The notes beneath the pieces are model-generated. The model ran no database searches. It was given only the letters and a program-made list of their open reading frames with translations, and had not been told where the DNA came from. A stretch of DNA of 5,865 nt from Caulobacterales bacterium RIFOXYB1_FULL_67_16 (lineage in GTDB: Bacteria > Pseudomonadota > Alphaproteobacteria > Caulobacterales > Caulobacteraceae), in assembly GCA_001796045.1 (NCBI GenBank), contig MGLN01000003.1, forward strand, positions 1 through 5,865, given 5' to 3'. Within the stretch, counting starts at the first letter, position 1. Each line of letters begins with the position of its first letter. The position numbers and the translations under genes are program-made. Below are positions 1 to 5,372 of this stretch, in pieces.

Positions 1-154
1 GCGGATCGGGCGGATGGCCGACATGCCAGTTCCCCGTGCCGGCGGAGTCGACGATCAGATCGAGGCGCAGGCGCTCAGCCTCGGCGCGGAGGGCGGCCTC
101 GGCGAGGGGGGAGCGACAGATGTTGCCGAGGCAGACGAAGAGGATGGAGGGCAT
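1..154 (-). CDS. Low-molecular-weight protein tyrosine phosphatase, N-terminal part (cut by left edge)
   Basis: Only the first 51 codons are present; the gene continues beyond position 1. The protein starts MPSILFVCLGNICRSPLAEA, which contains the family's P-loop signature C-X5-R: Cys8 is the expected nucleophile and Arg14 binds phosphate, followed by Ser15-Pro16. Residues 36-42 (DSAGTGN) and the following W-H-V-G-H are typical of the next strand and loop of the fold. The catalytic aspartate of the DP motif near the C-terminus lies outside the window. The family consists of cytosolic enzymes of about 150-160 residues that hydrolyse phosphotyrosine; bacterial members often act on tyrosine kinases of polysaccharide export or have unknown substrates. 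ArsC-type arsenate reductases share the P-loop, but this spacing and sequence favour a phosphatase. It lies on the same strand as mutL, 193 nt downstream, with a repeat element between them. I see no convincing Shine-Dalgarno before the ATG at 154. Identity is well supported; the substrate is unknown. Confidence 0.88.
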   Translation of the reverse strand, partial: MPSILFVCLGNICRSPLAEAALRAEAERLRLDLIVDSAGTGNWHVGHPPDP

Positions 155-209
155 GAGGTGATCTTAGCGGATGAAGCCGTGTCGGGTTAGGGCGATGTCT
201 CTCCACGCC

Positions 210-313
210 TCATCCTCGCCCTCGTGGCGAGGATCCAGACTCCCGGTGTGTCCGCACGGTGCGACGGCGTTGAGACCGGGCGTATGGATCCTCGGGACAA
301 GCCCGAGGATGAC
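210..313. repeat. BIME-like pair of inverted palindromic repeat units
   Basis: Two perfect hairpins lie in the gap between mutL and the phosphatase gene. The left one has a 9-bp stem, ATCCTCGCC (212-220) with GGCGAGGAT (226-234), and a 5-nt loop. The right one has a 9-bp stem, ATCCTCGGG (288-296) with CCCGAGGAT (302-310), and a 5-nt loop. The flanks facing each other are also inverted copies: GATCCAGACTCCCGGT, read from the left unit inward, matches GATCCATACGCCCGGT, read on the other strand from the right unit, at 13 of 16 positions. Two REP units in opposite orientation is the layout of a bacterial interspersed mosaic element. I recall the GGATCCTCGGGACAAGCC-type hairpin as a common dispersed repeat in alphaproteobacteria; that is memory, not a search. 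Neither hairpin is followed by a T-tract, so intrinsic termination is not supported. The remaining bases of the 155-347 gap show nothing recognisable. Confidence 0.75.
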
Positions 314-347
314 GGTTGAGGGGGCGGTGGTTGGGCGTCGGGGAGGC

Positions 348-2237
348 TCAACGCCGCCCGAACAGCTTCTCCAGATCGTGCAGCTTCAACTCCACATACG
401 TAGGCCGCCCGTGGTTGCACTGGCCCGAATGCGGGGTGGCTTCCATCTGGCGGAGGAGGGCGTTCATTTCGGGGGCGGTGAGGATGCGGCCGGAGCGGAC
501 GCTGCCGTGGCAGGCCATGGTGCCGCAGACCTCGGCCATCCGCTCCTTCAGCGACAGGGCGGCGCCGTGTTCGGCCAAGTCGTCGGCGATGTCGCGGATC
601 AGGCCCTGGACGTCCGTGTCGCCCAACAGGGCCGGGGTCTCGCGCACCAGGACGGCGCCGGCGCCGAAGGCCTCGACGATCAGGCCCATCTCGGCCAGTT
701 CCTCGGCGCGCGAGGCGACGCGTTCGGCCTCGGCCGGGTCCAGATCGACCACCTCGGGCGTCAGCAGGGCCTGGCGAGTCACGGCCCCCTCGGCCATCTG
801 GGCCTTCATCCGCTCATAGACCAGCCGCTCGTGGGCGGCGTGCTGATCGACGATGACCAGGCCGTCGCGGGTCTGGGCCACGATATAGTTGGCGTGCAGT
901 TGGCCCCGGGCGGCGCCCAAGGGGTAGTCGAGGGGGTCTGTCGGGGCAGTGGCGAGTGGCGAGTGGCGAGTGGCGAAGTCGCTGTCTTGGACGGGTTGCG
1001 ACGGCCATGAGGGGCCGTCCCACGATGGCTCGACGCGGGCGCTGCGTTCGTTGAGGCCGGGCAGGACTTGCGCGGCGGCGGCGGGCTGGGACCAGCCGGT
1101 CCAGCCGCTGAAACCCTGGGCCGAGGGGGAACTGGGGCTGTAGGCCGGTCCGGTGGAGACGCCGGTGTGGGCCTGGAACCCCGCCATCGCATCGGCGGCG
1201 ACGGTGGTGGAGGCGCGGTGGCCGGCGGCGTGGAGGGCGTGCCTCAGGGCGCCGACGATCAGGCCGCGCACCAGGGCCGGATCGCGGAACCGGACCTCGG
1301 CCTTGGCGGGGTGGACGTTGACGTCCACGTACAGCGGGTCGATGTCGATGAAGAGGGCGGCGGCCGGGTGCCGGTCGCGCGCCAGGAAGTCGGCATAGGC
1401 GCCGCGCAGGGCCCCTTGCAGCAGCCGGTCCTTCACCGGGCGGCCGTTGACGAACAGATACTGATGCGCCGCATTGCCGCGCGAATAGGTGGGCAGGCCG
1501 GCGTAGCCCGACAGGCGCACCCCGTCCCGCTCCTGATCGATCAAGAGGGCGTTGGCCTCGAAGTCGCGGCCCAGCAGGGCCGACAGCCGCTTCAACCGGC
1601 CCTCGTCGCCGGGGTGTTCGGCGGGCAGGCGTAAGGACACCTTGCCGTCCAGCGACAGGGTGAAGGCGACGGCCTCGTGCGCCATGGCCTGGCGTTTGAT
1701 CTCTTCCGAAATGGCCATGGCCTCGGCCCGTTCGGACTTCATGAACTTGAGCCGGGCGGGGGTGGCGTAGAAGAGGTCGCGCACCTCGACCCGCGCGCCG
1801 TGCGGGCCGGGAAAGGGGGCGGGGGCCAGGGGACGGGTCGCGCCGCCCTCGACCTGGATGACCCAGGCCTCCGTTTCGTCGCGCGACCGGGTAGTGATCG
1901 ACAGGCGGGCGACCGAGCCGATGGAGGGCAGGGCCTCGCCTCGGAAGCCCAGGGTGTGGATGCGCAACAGGTCCACGTCGCCGGCGTCGTCGGGCTCCAG
2001 CTTGGACGTGGCGTGGCGTTCGACGGCCAGGGGCAGTTCTTCGCGCGGGATGCCCTTGCCGTCGTCGGCGATCAGGATGCGCGACAGGCCGCCGCCGTCG
2101 GCCTGGATCTCGATATTGCGGCTCCCGGCGTCCAGGGCGTTCTCGACCAGTTCCTTGATGGCGCTGGCCGGCCGCTCGACCACCTCGCCGGCGGCGATGC
2201 GGTTGACGGTTTCGGGGGAGAGGCGGCGGATGGGCAT
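348..2237 (-). CDS. mutL: DNA mismatch repair protein MutL, endonuclease type
   Basis: This 629-aa protein has the normal length for MutL. It couples MutS mismatch recognition to strand incision and excision in the cytosol. The N-terminal GHKL ATPase is intact: Glu29 and Asn33 (KELVENALDAG), Asp58 in DDGKGI, and the lid motif TLGFRGEA at 95-102. A transducer domain with FVNGRPVKD and VDVNVHPAKAEVRF follows, then a Ser/Pro/Ala-rich linker (roughly 375-445). The C-terminal dimerisation domain keeps the metal-dependent nickase motifs: DQHA-X2-E-X4-E at 464-475, ACHGSVRSG from 575, CNHGRP at 607-612 and the terminal FGRR. This matches lineages without MutH, where MutL itself nicks DNA. The start MPIRRLSPET at 2237 is chosen by homology; an ATG at 2276 would only add MARIPPPPYLPPP. 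No Shine-Dalgarno precedes 2237, and TATCTT (2252-2247) ends 9 nt before it, so the mRNA may be nearly leaderless. It is divergent from serS. Confidence 0.96.
   Translation of the reverse strand: MPIRRLSPETVNRIAAGEVVERPASAIKELVENALDAGSRNIEIQADGGGLSRILIADDGKGIPREELPLAVERHATSKLEPDDAGDVDLLRIHTLGFRGEALPSIGSVARLSITTRSRDETEAWVIQVEGGATRPLAPAPFPGPHGARVEVRDLFYATPARLKFMKSERAEAMAISEEIKRQAMAHEAVAFTLSLDGKVSLRLPAEHPGDEGRLKRLSALLGRDFEANALLIDQERDGVRLSGYAGLPTYSRGNAAHQYLFVNGRPVKDRLLQGALRGAYADFLARDRHPAAALFIDIDPLYVDVNVHPAKAEVRFRDPALVRGLIVGALRHALHAAGHRASTTVAADAMAGFQAHTGVSTGPAYSPSSPSAQGFSGWTGWSQPAAAAQVLPGLNERSARVEPSWDGPSWPSQPVQDSDFATRHSPLATAPTDPLDYPLGAARGQLHANYIVAQTRDGLVIVDQHAAHERLVYERMKAQMAEGAVTRQALLTPEVVDLDPAEAERVASRAEELAEMGLIVEAFGAGAVLVRETPALLGDTDVQGLIRDIADDLAEHGAALSLKERMAEVCGTMACHGSVRSGRILTAPEMNALLRQMEATPHSGQCNHGRPTYVELKLHDLEKLFGRR
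949..976. repeat. Four perfect tandem copies of heptamer GTGGCGA inside mutL
   Basis: The plus strand reads GTGGCGA four times without interruption (949-955, 956-962, 963-969, 970-976). On the mutL strand this encodes residues from about Phe421 to Thr430 (FATRHSPLAT) in the flexible linker. The unit length is not a multiple of three, so gain or loss of a single copy would shift the reading frame. Both alternative frames downstream reach stops close by, at 814-816 and 806-808, before the DQHA endonuclease motif at residue 464. A one-unit change would therefore give a protein lacking the entire C-terminal endonuclease and dimerisation domain. Confidence 0.9.
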
Positions 2238-2264
2238 GGGAGGGGGAAGATAGGGGGGCGGAGG

Positions 2265-2295
2265 GATTCGCGCCATTGTCGCCGTTGCCCGACTC
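2265..2295. promoter_or_regulatory. Two GANTC (CcrM methylation) sites in the mutL-serS intergenic region
   Basis: GATTC lies at 2265-2269 and GACTC at 2291-2295, both within the 111-nt region between the divergent mutL and serS starts. In Caulobacterales the cell-cycle methyltransferase CcrM modifies the adenine of GANTC, and promoter GANTC sites can be read by GcrA. The second site lies between the proposed -35 and -10 boxes of serS. Isolated GANTC sites also occur elsewhere in the window (for example 45-49, 238-242 and 776-780), so a regulatory role is inference. Confidence 0.35.
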
Positions 2296-2313
2296 CGCGC
2301 GGGCGGGTAGAGC
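2285..2313 (+). promoter_or_regulatory. Putative housekeeping promoter of the serS-surE-pcm operon
   Basis: TTGCCCG (2285-2291) and GGTAGAGC (2306-2313) are separated by 14 nt. I compared them with the Caulobacter housekeeping sigma-factor consensus as I remember it: TTGACGS, a spacer of 10-14, then GCTANAWC. The -35 matches at five of seven positions. The -10 keeps G, TA, A and C. Transcription would begin near 2320, giving a leader of about 30 nt before the serS ATG at 2349. No other candidate of this quality was seen in the gap. The call rests on consensus matching only. Confidence 0.4.
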
Positions 2314-2348
2314 GTTCGGCTTCTCCCGCCCAGCCGAAGTTCCAGACC

Positions 2349-3773
2349 ATGCACGATATCCGAGCCATTCGCGAGAACCCCCAGGTTTACGTCGCGGGCT
2401 GGTCGTCGCGCGGGGTGGACGAGGCCGACGGGCTGGTGGCGGACATCCTGCGGCTGGACGCCGAACTGCGTCACGCCCAGACCACGGGCCAGGACGCCCT
2501 GGCCAAGCGCAACGCCGCCTCCAAACTGATCGGCGCCGCCATGGGCAAGAAGGACATGGCCGAGGCCGACCGGCTGAAGGCCGAGGTCGAGGCGCTGAAG
2601 GGCGATATCGCAGCGGCGGCCGAGGTCGAGGCGCGCGTCGGCAAGGAACTGCGCGAACTGCTGGCGGGGTTGAAGAACCTGGCGGCCGAGGACGTGCCGG
2701 ACGGCGAGGACGAGGCGGGCAATGTCGAGGTCTCGCGCTGGGGTGCGCCCCGCGAAGGCGGCCCGGCCAAGGATCACGCCGACCTGGGCGAGGCCCTGGG
2801 GATGCTGGACTTCGAGGCGGCGGCCAGGATGTCGGGCGCCCGGTTCGCGGTGCTGAAGGGCCAGCTGGCGCGGCTGGAACGGGCCGTGGGCCAGTTCATG
2901 CTGGACCTGCAGACGGACCAGCACGGCTATCTTGAAGTGAATCCTCCGCTGCTGGTGCGGGACGAGGCGATGTTCGGCACGGGGCAGTTGCCGAAATTCG
3001 AAGAGGATTTGTTCGCGACATCAGATCCTTCGATCCAACACATTCTCGTGGCCGCCGATAAGCTTAAAAATAAGCCTCTTCCTGAGATGAGCCCCGAAGA
3101 GCTTCAGGTCATGGCTGATTTCATCGACATTGAGCTTGAACTCTTCCGCACGCAAAGGAACCCCCGTCATTTCCTCATCCCCACCGCCGAGGTCTCCCTG
3201 ACCAACCTCGTGCGCGAGACCATTCTGTCCGAGGACGACCTCGCCACGCCGATGCGGATGACGGCGTTGACGCCCTGTTTCCGCGCCGAGGCCGGGTCGG
3301 CGGGGCGGGATACGCGCGGGCTGATCCGCCAGCACCAGTTCTCCAAGGTCGAGATGGTGTCGATCGCGCGGCCGGAAGACTCCGACGCCGAGCACGAGCG
3401 GATGACGGCCTGCGCCGAGGCGGTGCTGAAGGCGCTGGAGCTGCCGTTCCGGCGGATGCTGCTGTGCAAGGGCGATATGGGCTTCTCGGCTCAGAAGACC
3501 TTCGACCTGGAGGTCTGGCTGCCCAGCCAGGGGACCTATCGCGAGATCAGCAGCTGTTCGAACTGCGGCGACTTCCAGGCCCGGCGCATGGAGGCGCGGT
3601 TCAAGCGGGCCGGCGAGAAGAAGACCGAGTTCGTCCATACGCTGAACGGGTCGGGGCTGGCGGTCGGTCGGACCCTGGTGGCGATCATGGAGAACTATCA
3701 GCAGGACGACGGGCGGATCGCGGTGCCGAAGGTGCTGCAGCCGTATATGGGCGGTCTGGAATTCGTGGGCTGA
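2349..3773 (+). CDS. serS: Seryl-tRNA synthetase with an extra insert in the catalytic domain
   Basis: This cytosolic class II aminoacyl-tRNA synthetase charges tRNA-Ser (and tRNA-Sec where present) with serine using ATP. The protein is 474 aa against about 430 for E. coli SerRS. It begins MHDIRAIRENPQVY, and residues up to roughly 110 form the usual antiparallel coiled-coil tRNA-binding arm (KRNAASK, then Ala/Glu/Lys-rich helices). The catalytic core shows GTGQLPKFEEDLF ending at residue 222, the serine-binding TAE at 279-281, motif 2 with FRAE at 311-314 and GRDTRGLIRQHQF after it, EISSCSNCGDFQARR, and motif 3 NGSGLAVGR at 433-441. All key residues I can check are present, so the enzyme should be active. 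The excess length is a low-GC3 insert just before TAE, listed separately. Shine-Dalgarno pairing before the ATG is weak. Its stop overlaps the surE start (TGATG), which indicates translational coupling as the first gene of an operon. Confidence 0.97.
   Translation: MHDIRAIRENPQVYVAGWSSRGVDEADGLVADILRLDAELRHAQTTGQDALAKRNAASKLIGAAMGKKDMAEADRLKAEVEALKGDIAAAAEVEARVGKELRELLAGLKNLAAEDVPDGEDEAGNVEVSRWGAPREGGPAKDHADLGEALGMLDFEAAARMSGARFAVLKGQLARLERAVGQFMLDLQTDQHGYLEVNPPLLVRDEAMFGTGQLPKFEEDLFATSDPSIQHILVAADKLKNKPLPEMSPEELQVMADFIDIELELFRTQRNPRHFLIPTAEVSLTNLVRETILSEDDLATPMRMTALTPCFRAEAGSAGRDTRGLIRQHQFSKVEMVSIARPEDSDAEHERMTACAEAVLKALELPFRRMLLCKGDMGFSAQKTFDLEVWLPSQGTYREISSCSNCGDFQARRMEARFKRAGEKKTEFVHTLNGSGLAVGRTLVAIMENYQQDDGRIAVPKVLQPYMGGLEFVG
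3021..3152 (+). other. In-frame insert of about 44 residues in SerRS, next to the serine-binding loop
   Basis: Residues 225-268 of SerRS, between GTGQLPKFEEDLF and LIPTAEV, have no counterpart in the E. coli enzyme as I remember it, where about ten residues link these blocks. Removing 44 residues from 474 leaves 430, the E. coli length. The insert is bracketed by similar pentapeptides, DLFAT (220-224) and ELFRT (264-268); DNA identity between them is only about 8 of 15, so any duplication is old or coincidental. By hand count, codons 3018-3170 have G or C in the third position in 28 of 51 cases, against 48 of 51 in the next 51 codons, and overall GC is about 50%. The segment is charged and probably helical (SPEELQVMADFIDIELELF). 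It carries no cysteine motif or obvious known domain and is far too short for an intein. Exact borders are uncertain by several residues. Confidence 0.7.
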
Positions 3774-4564
3774 TGCGTATCCTCCTGACAAACGACGACG
3801 GGATCGAGGCGGAAGGTCTTGAATCCCTTGAGCGGATCGCGCGGACCCTGAGCGACGACATCTGGGTGTGCGCCCCCGCCGTCGAACAGTCGGCCAAGGG
3901 GCGGGGGATCACCCTGACCGAGCCGCTGCGGGTGCATAAGCATGGCGAGCGGCGGTTCTCGGTGACGGGGACGCCGACCGACTGCGTCATCCTGGCCGTC
4001 AACGACCTGATGCCGCAGAAGCCGGACCTGGTGCTGTCCGGGGTGAACCGGGGGCATAATATCGGCGAGGACGTCAGCTATTCCGGCACGGTGGCGGGCG
4101 CGCTGCAAGGCATGGCCTTCGGCATCCGCTCCATCGCCCTGAGCCAGAGCCTGGAACGGTTCCACGACGAGGTGGTCGCCCATTGGGAGACGGCCGAGGC
4201 CTTTGCGCCGGCGATCATCAGCCGGCTGCTGGACCAGAAATGGGCGCCGGGCGTGGTGATGAACGTCAACTTCCCCAATCTGCCGCCGGAACGGGTCGAG
4301 CAGATCGAGGTGACGACCCAGGGCTTCCGCGACGTGGGCGAGATGCACGCGGTGCGGCGCACCGACCTGCGCGGGCGCGACTATTACTGGATGAGCTTCC
4401 GCGGCGAGAAGCAGGAGCACGCCGAGGGCACGGACCTGAGGGCCATTGAGGCGGGGCGGATCTCGGTCACGCCGCTGCACATCGACCTGACCCATATGGC
4501 CAGCGTCCATGACCTGAAGAAGGTGCTGGGCGGGGCGCCGCCGAAGGCGGTGAAGGCCGCATGA
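3773..4564 (+). CDS. surE: 5'/3'-nucleotidase SurE (survival protein)
   Basis: This 263-aa protein is close to the family's usual 250-260 residues. SurE is a cytosolic, divalent-metal-dependent phosphatase that dephosphorylates nucleoside monophosphates, and in some species short polyphosphate; it supports stationary-phase survival. The start MRILLTNDDG carries the metal ligands Asp8 and Asp9. Ser40 (EQSAKG) aligns with the E. coli metal-binding Ser39, and Asn96 (NRGHNIGEDVSYSGT) with the Asn ligand. GTPTDCV at 66-72 is the conserved substrate-pocket block. The stretch after Ser40, AKGRGITL, departs from the common GASNSLTL-type sequence, and a short basic and Ala-rich tail (PPKAVKAA) ends the protein. 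The ATG overlaps the serS stop by one base, and its own stop overlaps the pcm start by four bases (ATGA), so it is the middle gene of a coupled operon. The homology call is strong; substrate preference is unknown. Confidence 0.96.
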   Translation: MRILLTNDDGIEAEGLESLERIARTLSDDIWVCAPAVEQSAKGRGITLTEPLRVHKHGERRFSVTGTPTDCVILAVNDLMPQKPDLVLSGVNRGHNIGEDVSYSGTVAGALQGMAFGIRSIALSQSLERFHDEVVAHWETAEAFAPAIISRLLDQKWAPGVVMNVNFPNLPPERVEQIEVTTQGFRDVGEMHAVRRTDLRGRDYYWMSFRGEKQEHAEGTDLRAIEAGRISVTPLHIDLTHMASVHDLKKVLGGAPPKAVKAA

Positions 4565-5205
4565 ACCTGCACGACGATCGCGCCGGACGGCTTATCCTGT
4601 CGCTGCGTCAGCAGGGGGTGACGGATCCCCGGGTGCTGGGCGCGATGGAGAGCATCGACCGCGCGGTCTTCGTGCACGAGAAATTCCTGGATCAGGCCTG
4701 GGAAGACCAGGCCCTTCCCATCGACTGCGCCCAGACCATCAGCCAGCCCTATATCGTCGGCCTGATGACCCAGGCCCTGGACGTCCAGCCCCGCCACCGG
4801 GTGCTGGAGATCGGCACCGGCAGCGGATACCAGTGCGCGGTGCTGAGCCGGCTGGCCCGCTATGTCTATTCGGTGGAGCGGTATCGCAGCCTGCTGGTCG
4901 AGGCCGAGGCGAAGCTGCGGACGCTGGAGATCGACAATGTCATCACCAAGCACGGCGACGGCGGCTTGGGCTGGATCGAACAGGCGCCCTTCGACCGGAT
5001 CATGGTGACGGCCGCCTCGCCGGGCGAGCCGACCGAACTGTTGAAACAGCTGAAGCCGAACGGGGTGCTGGTGGCGCCCGTGGGGCGCACCTCGGTGCAG
5101 ATCCTGCACCGCTATGTGGGACAGGGCGACGGCTCGTTCCGGCGCGAGAGCCTGACGGAGGTGCGGTTCGTGCCCCTGGTCGAGGGGACGGCGAAGGAGG
5201 GGTGA
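4561..5205 (+). CDS. pcm: Protein-L-isoaspartate O-methyltransferase
   Basis: The 214-aa product has the usual size. The enzyme uses S-adenosylmethionine to methylate abnormal L-isoaspartyl residues formed by ageing of Asn and Asp in proteins, starting their repair in the cytosol. The family's QTISQP block is at residues 58-63, including Ser61, which corresponds to the conserved active-site region. The SAM-binding motif I VLEIGTGSGYQ is at 81-91, an acidic strand end (YSVER) follows at 103-107, HGDG at 131-134, and FDRIMVTAA at 144-152 is the motif II/post-II block. There are no frameshifts or missing motifs. The start overlaps the surE stop in ATGA, so translation is probably coupled; no strong Shine-Dalgarno is seen, only GAAGG-type purines upstream. 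The surE-pcm pairing is widely conserved and supports both calls. Palindromic repeats follow directly after the stop. Confidence 0.96.
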   Translation: MNLHDDRAGRLILSLRQQGVTDPRVLGAMESIDRAVFVHEKFLDQAWEDQALPIDCAQTISQPYIVGLMTQALDVQPRHRVLEIGTGSGYQCAVLSRLARYVYSVERYRSLLVEAEAKLRTLEIDNVITKHGDGGLGWIEQAPFDRIMVTAASPGEPTELLKQLKPNGVLVAPVGRTSVQILHRYVGQGDGSFRRESLTEVRFVPLVEGTAKEG

Positions 5206-5209
5206 GGGC

Positions 5210-5275
5210 CTTCCCCCGCTTGCGGGGGAAGTGTCAGCTCGTCGAGCGCAGCGAGACGGCTGACGATGGGGGAAG
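5210..5275. repeat. Palindromic interspersed repeat module, first copy
   Basis: A near-perfect hairpin, CTTCCCCCGC (5210-5219) with GCGGGGGAAG (5222-5231), starts 5 nt after the pcm stop. A second imperfect stem follows: GTCAGC (5233-5238) with GCTGAC (5259-5264), extended inside by CGTC with GACG. The module ends by repeating GGGGGAAG (5268-5275), so CTTCCCCC on the left is the inverted partner of both right-hand copies. This hairpin, stem and closing-arm structure resembles dispersed repeats that I recall from Caulobacterales genomes. It could stabilise the 3' end of the serS-surE-pcm transcript or end transcription by another route, but no T-tract follows, so a standard intrinsic terminator is not supported. 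Confidence 0.7.
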
Positions 5276-5295
5276 TCATGTTTCTTGAAAGAAAA

Positions 5296-5360
5296 CTTCC
5301 CTCTCCGACCCTTGTCCGCTGCGCGGACGCCAGGCCACCTCTCCCGCAAGCGGGAGAGGG
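5296..5360. repeat. Palindromic interspersed repeat module, second copy, opposite orientation
   Basis: This copy has the same plan as the previous module but is reversed. The arm CTTCCCTCTCCG (from 5296) comes first, then a small stem GTCCGC (5314-5319) with GCGGAC (5323-5328), then a 10-bp hairpin CCTCTCCCGC (5338-5347) with GCGGGAGAGG (5350-5359). The arm CCCTCTCC pairs with GGAGAGGG at 5353-5360, enclosing the whole module. The two modules differ in sequence (CCCCC versus CTCTCCC arms), so they are related variants and not a recent inverted duplication. The 20 nt between them hold only a weak AT-rich stem, TTTCT with AGAAA. Confidence 0.68.
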
Positions 5361-5372
5361 TCTGGACGCCCG

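Noticed and set aside
187..420. Small minus-strand ORF over the BIME-like element
   Set aside because: Its coding potential comes from the palindromic repeat and an out-of-frame overlap with the mutL end. Repeats of this kind often produce spurious small protein calls.
171..1010. 279-codon plus-strand open frame antisense to the 3' part of mutL
   Set aside because: The opposite strand encodes unmistakable MutL C-terminal motifs. This product is Gly/Ala-rich with no recognisable domain, and part of it is the translated repeat element.
1677..2348. Open frame extending serS upstream by 224 codons across mutL
   Set aside because: It is antisense to mutL, and SerRS begins at MHDIRAIRENPQ (2349). 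The frame is open only because of GC-rich codon use.
2238..2924. Open frame extending mutL upstream by 229 residues, antisense to serS
   Set aside because: MutL homology starts exactly at MPIRRLSPET (2237). The upstream part is the reverse of serS and shows no family features; long open antisense frames are normal at this GC content.
3018..3170. Intein or group I/II intron in serS
   Set aside because: The insert is in frame, only about 44 residues, and has no splice-junction Cys/Ser/Asn pattern, endonuclease motif or intron RNA core.
5210..5231. Intrinsic terminator after pcm
   Set aside because: The hairpin is strong, but the following sequence is GTGTCAGCTC with no T-tract, and it is part of a larger repeat module. 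The same holds for the hairpin at 5338-5359.
5210..5360. CRISPR array
   Set aside because: There are only two non-identical modules in opposite orientation, with no regular spacers and no cas genes.
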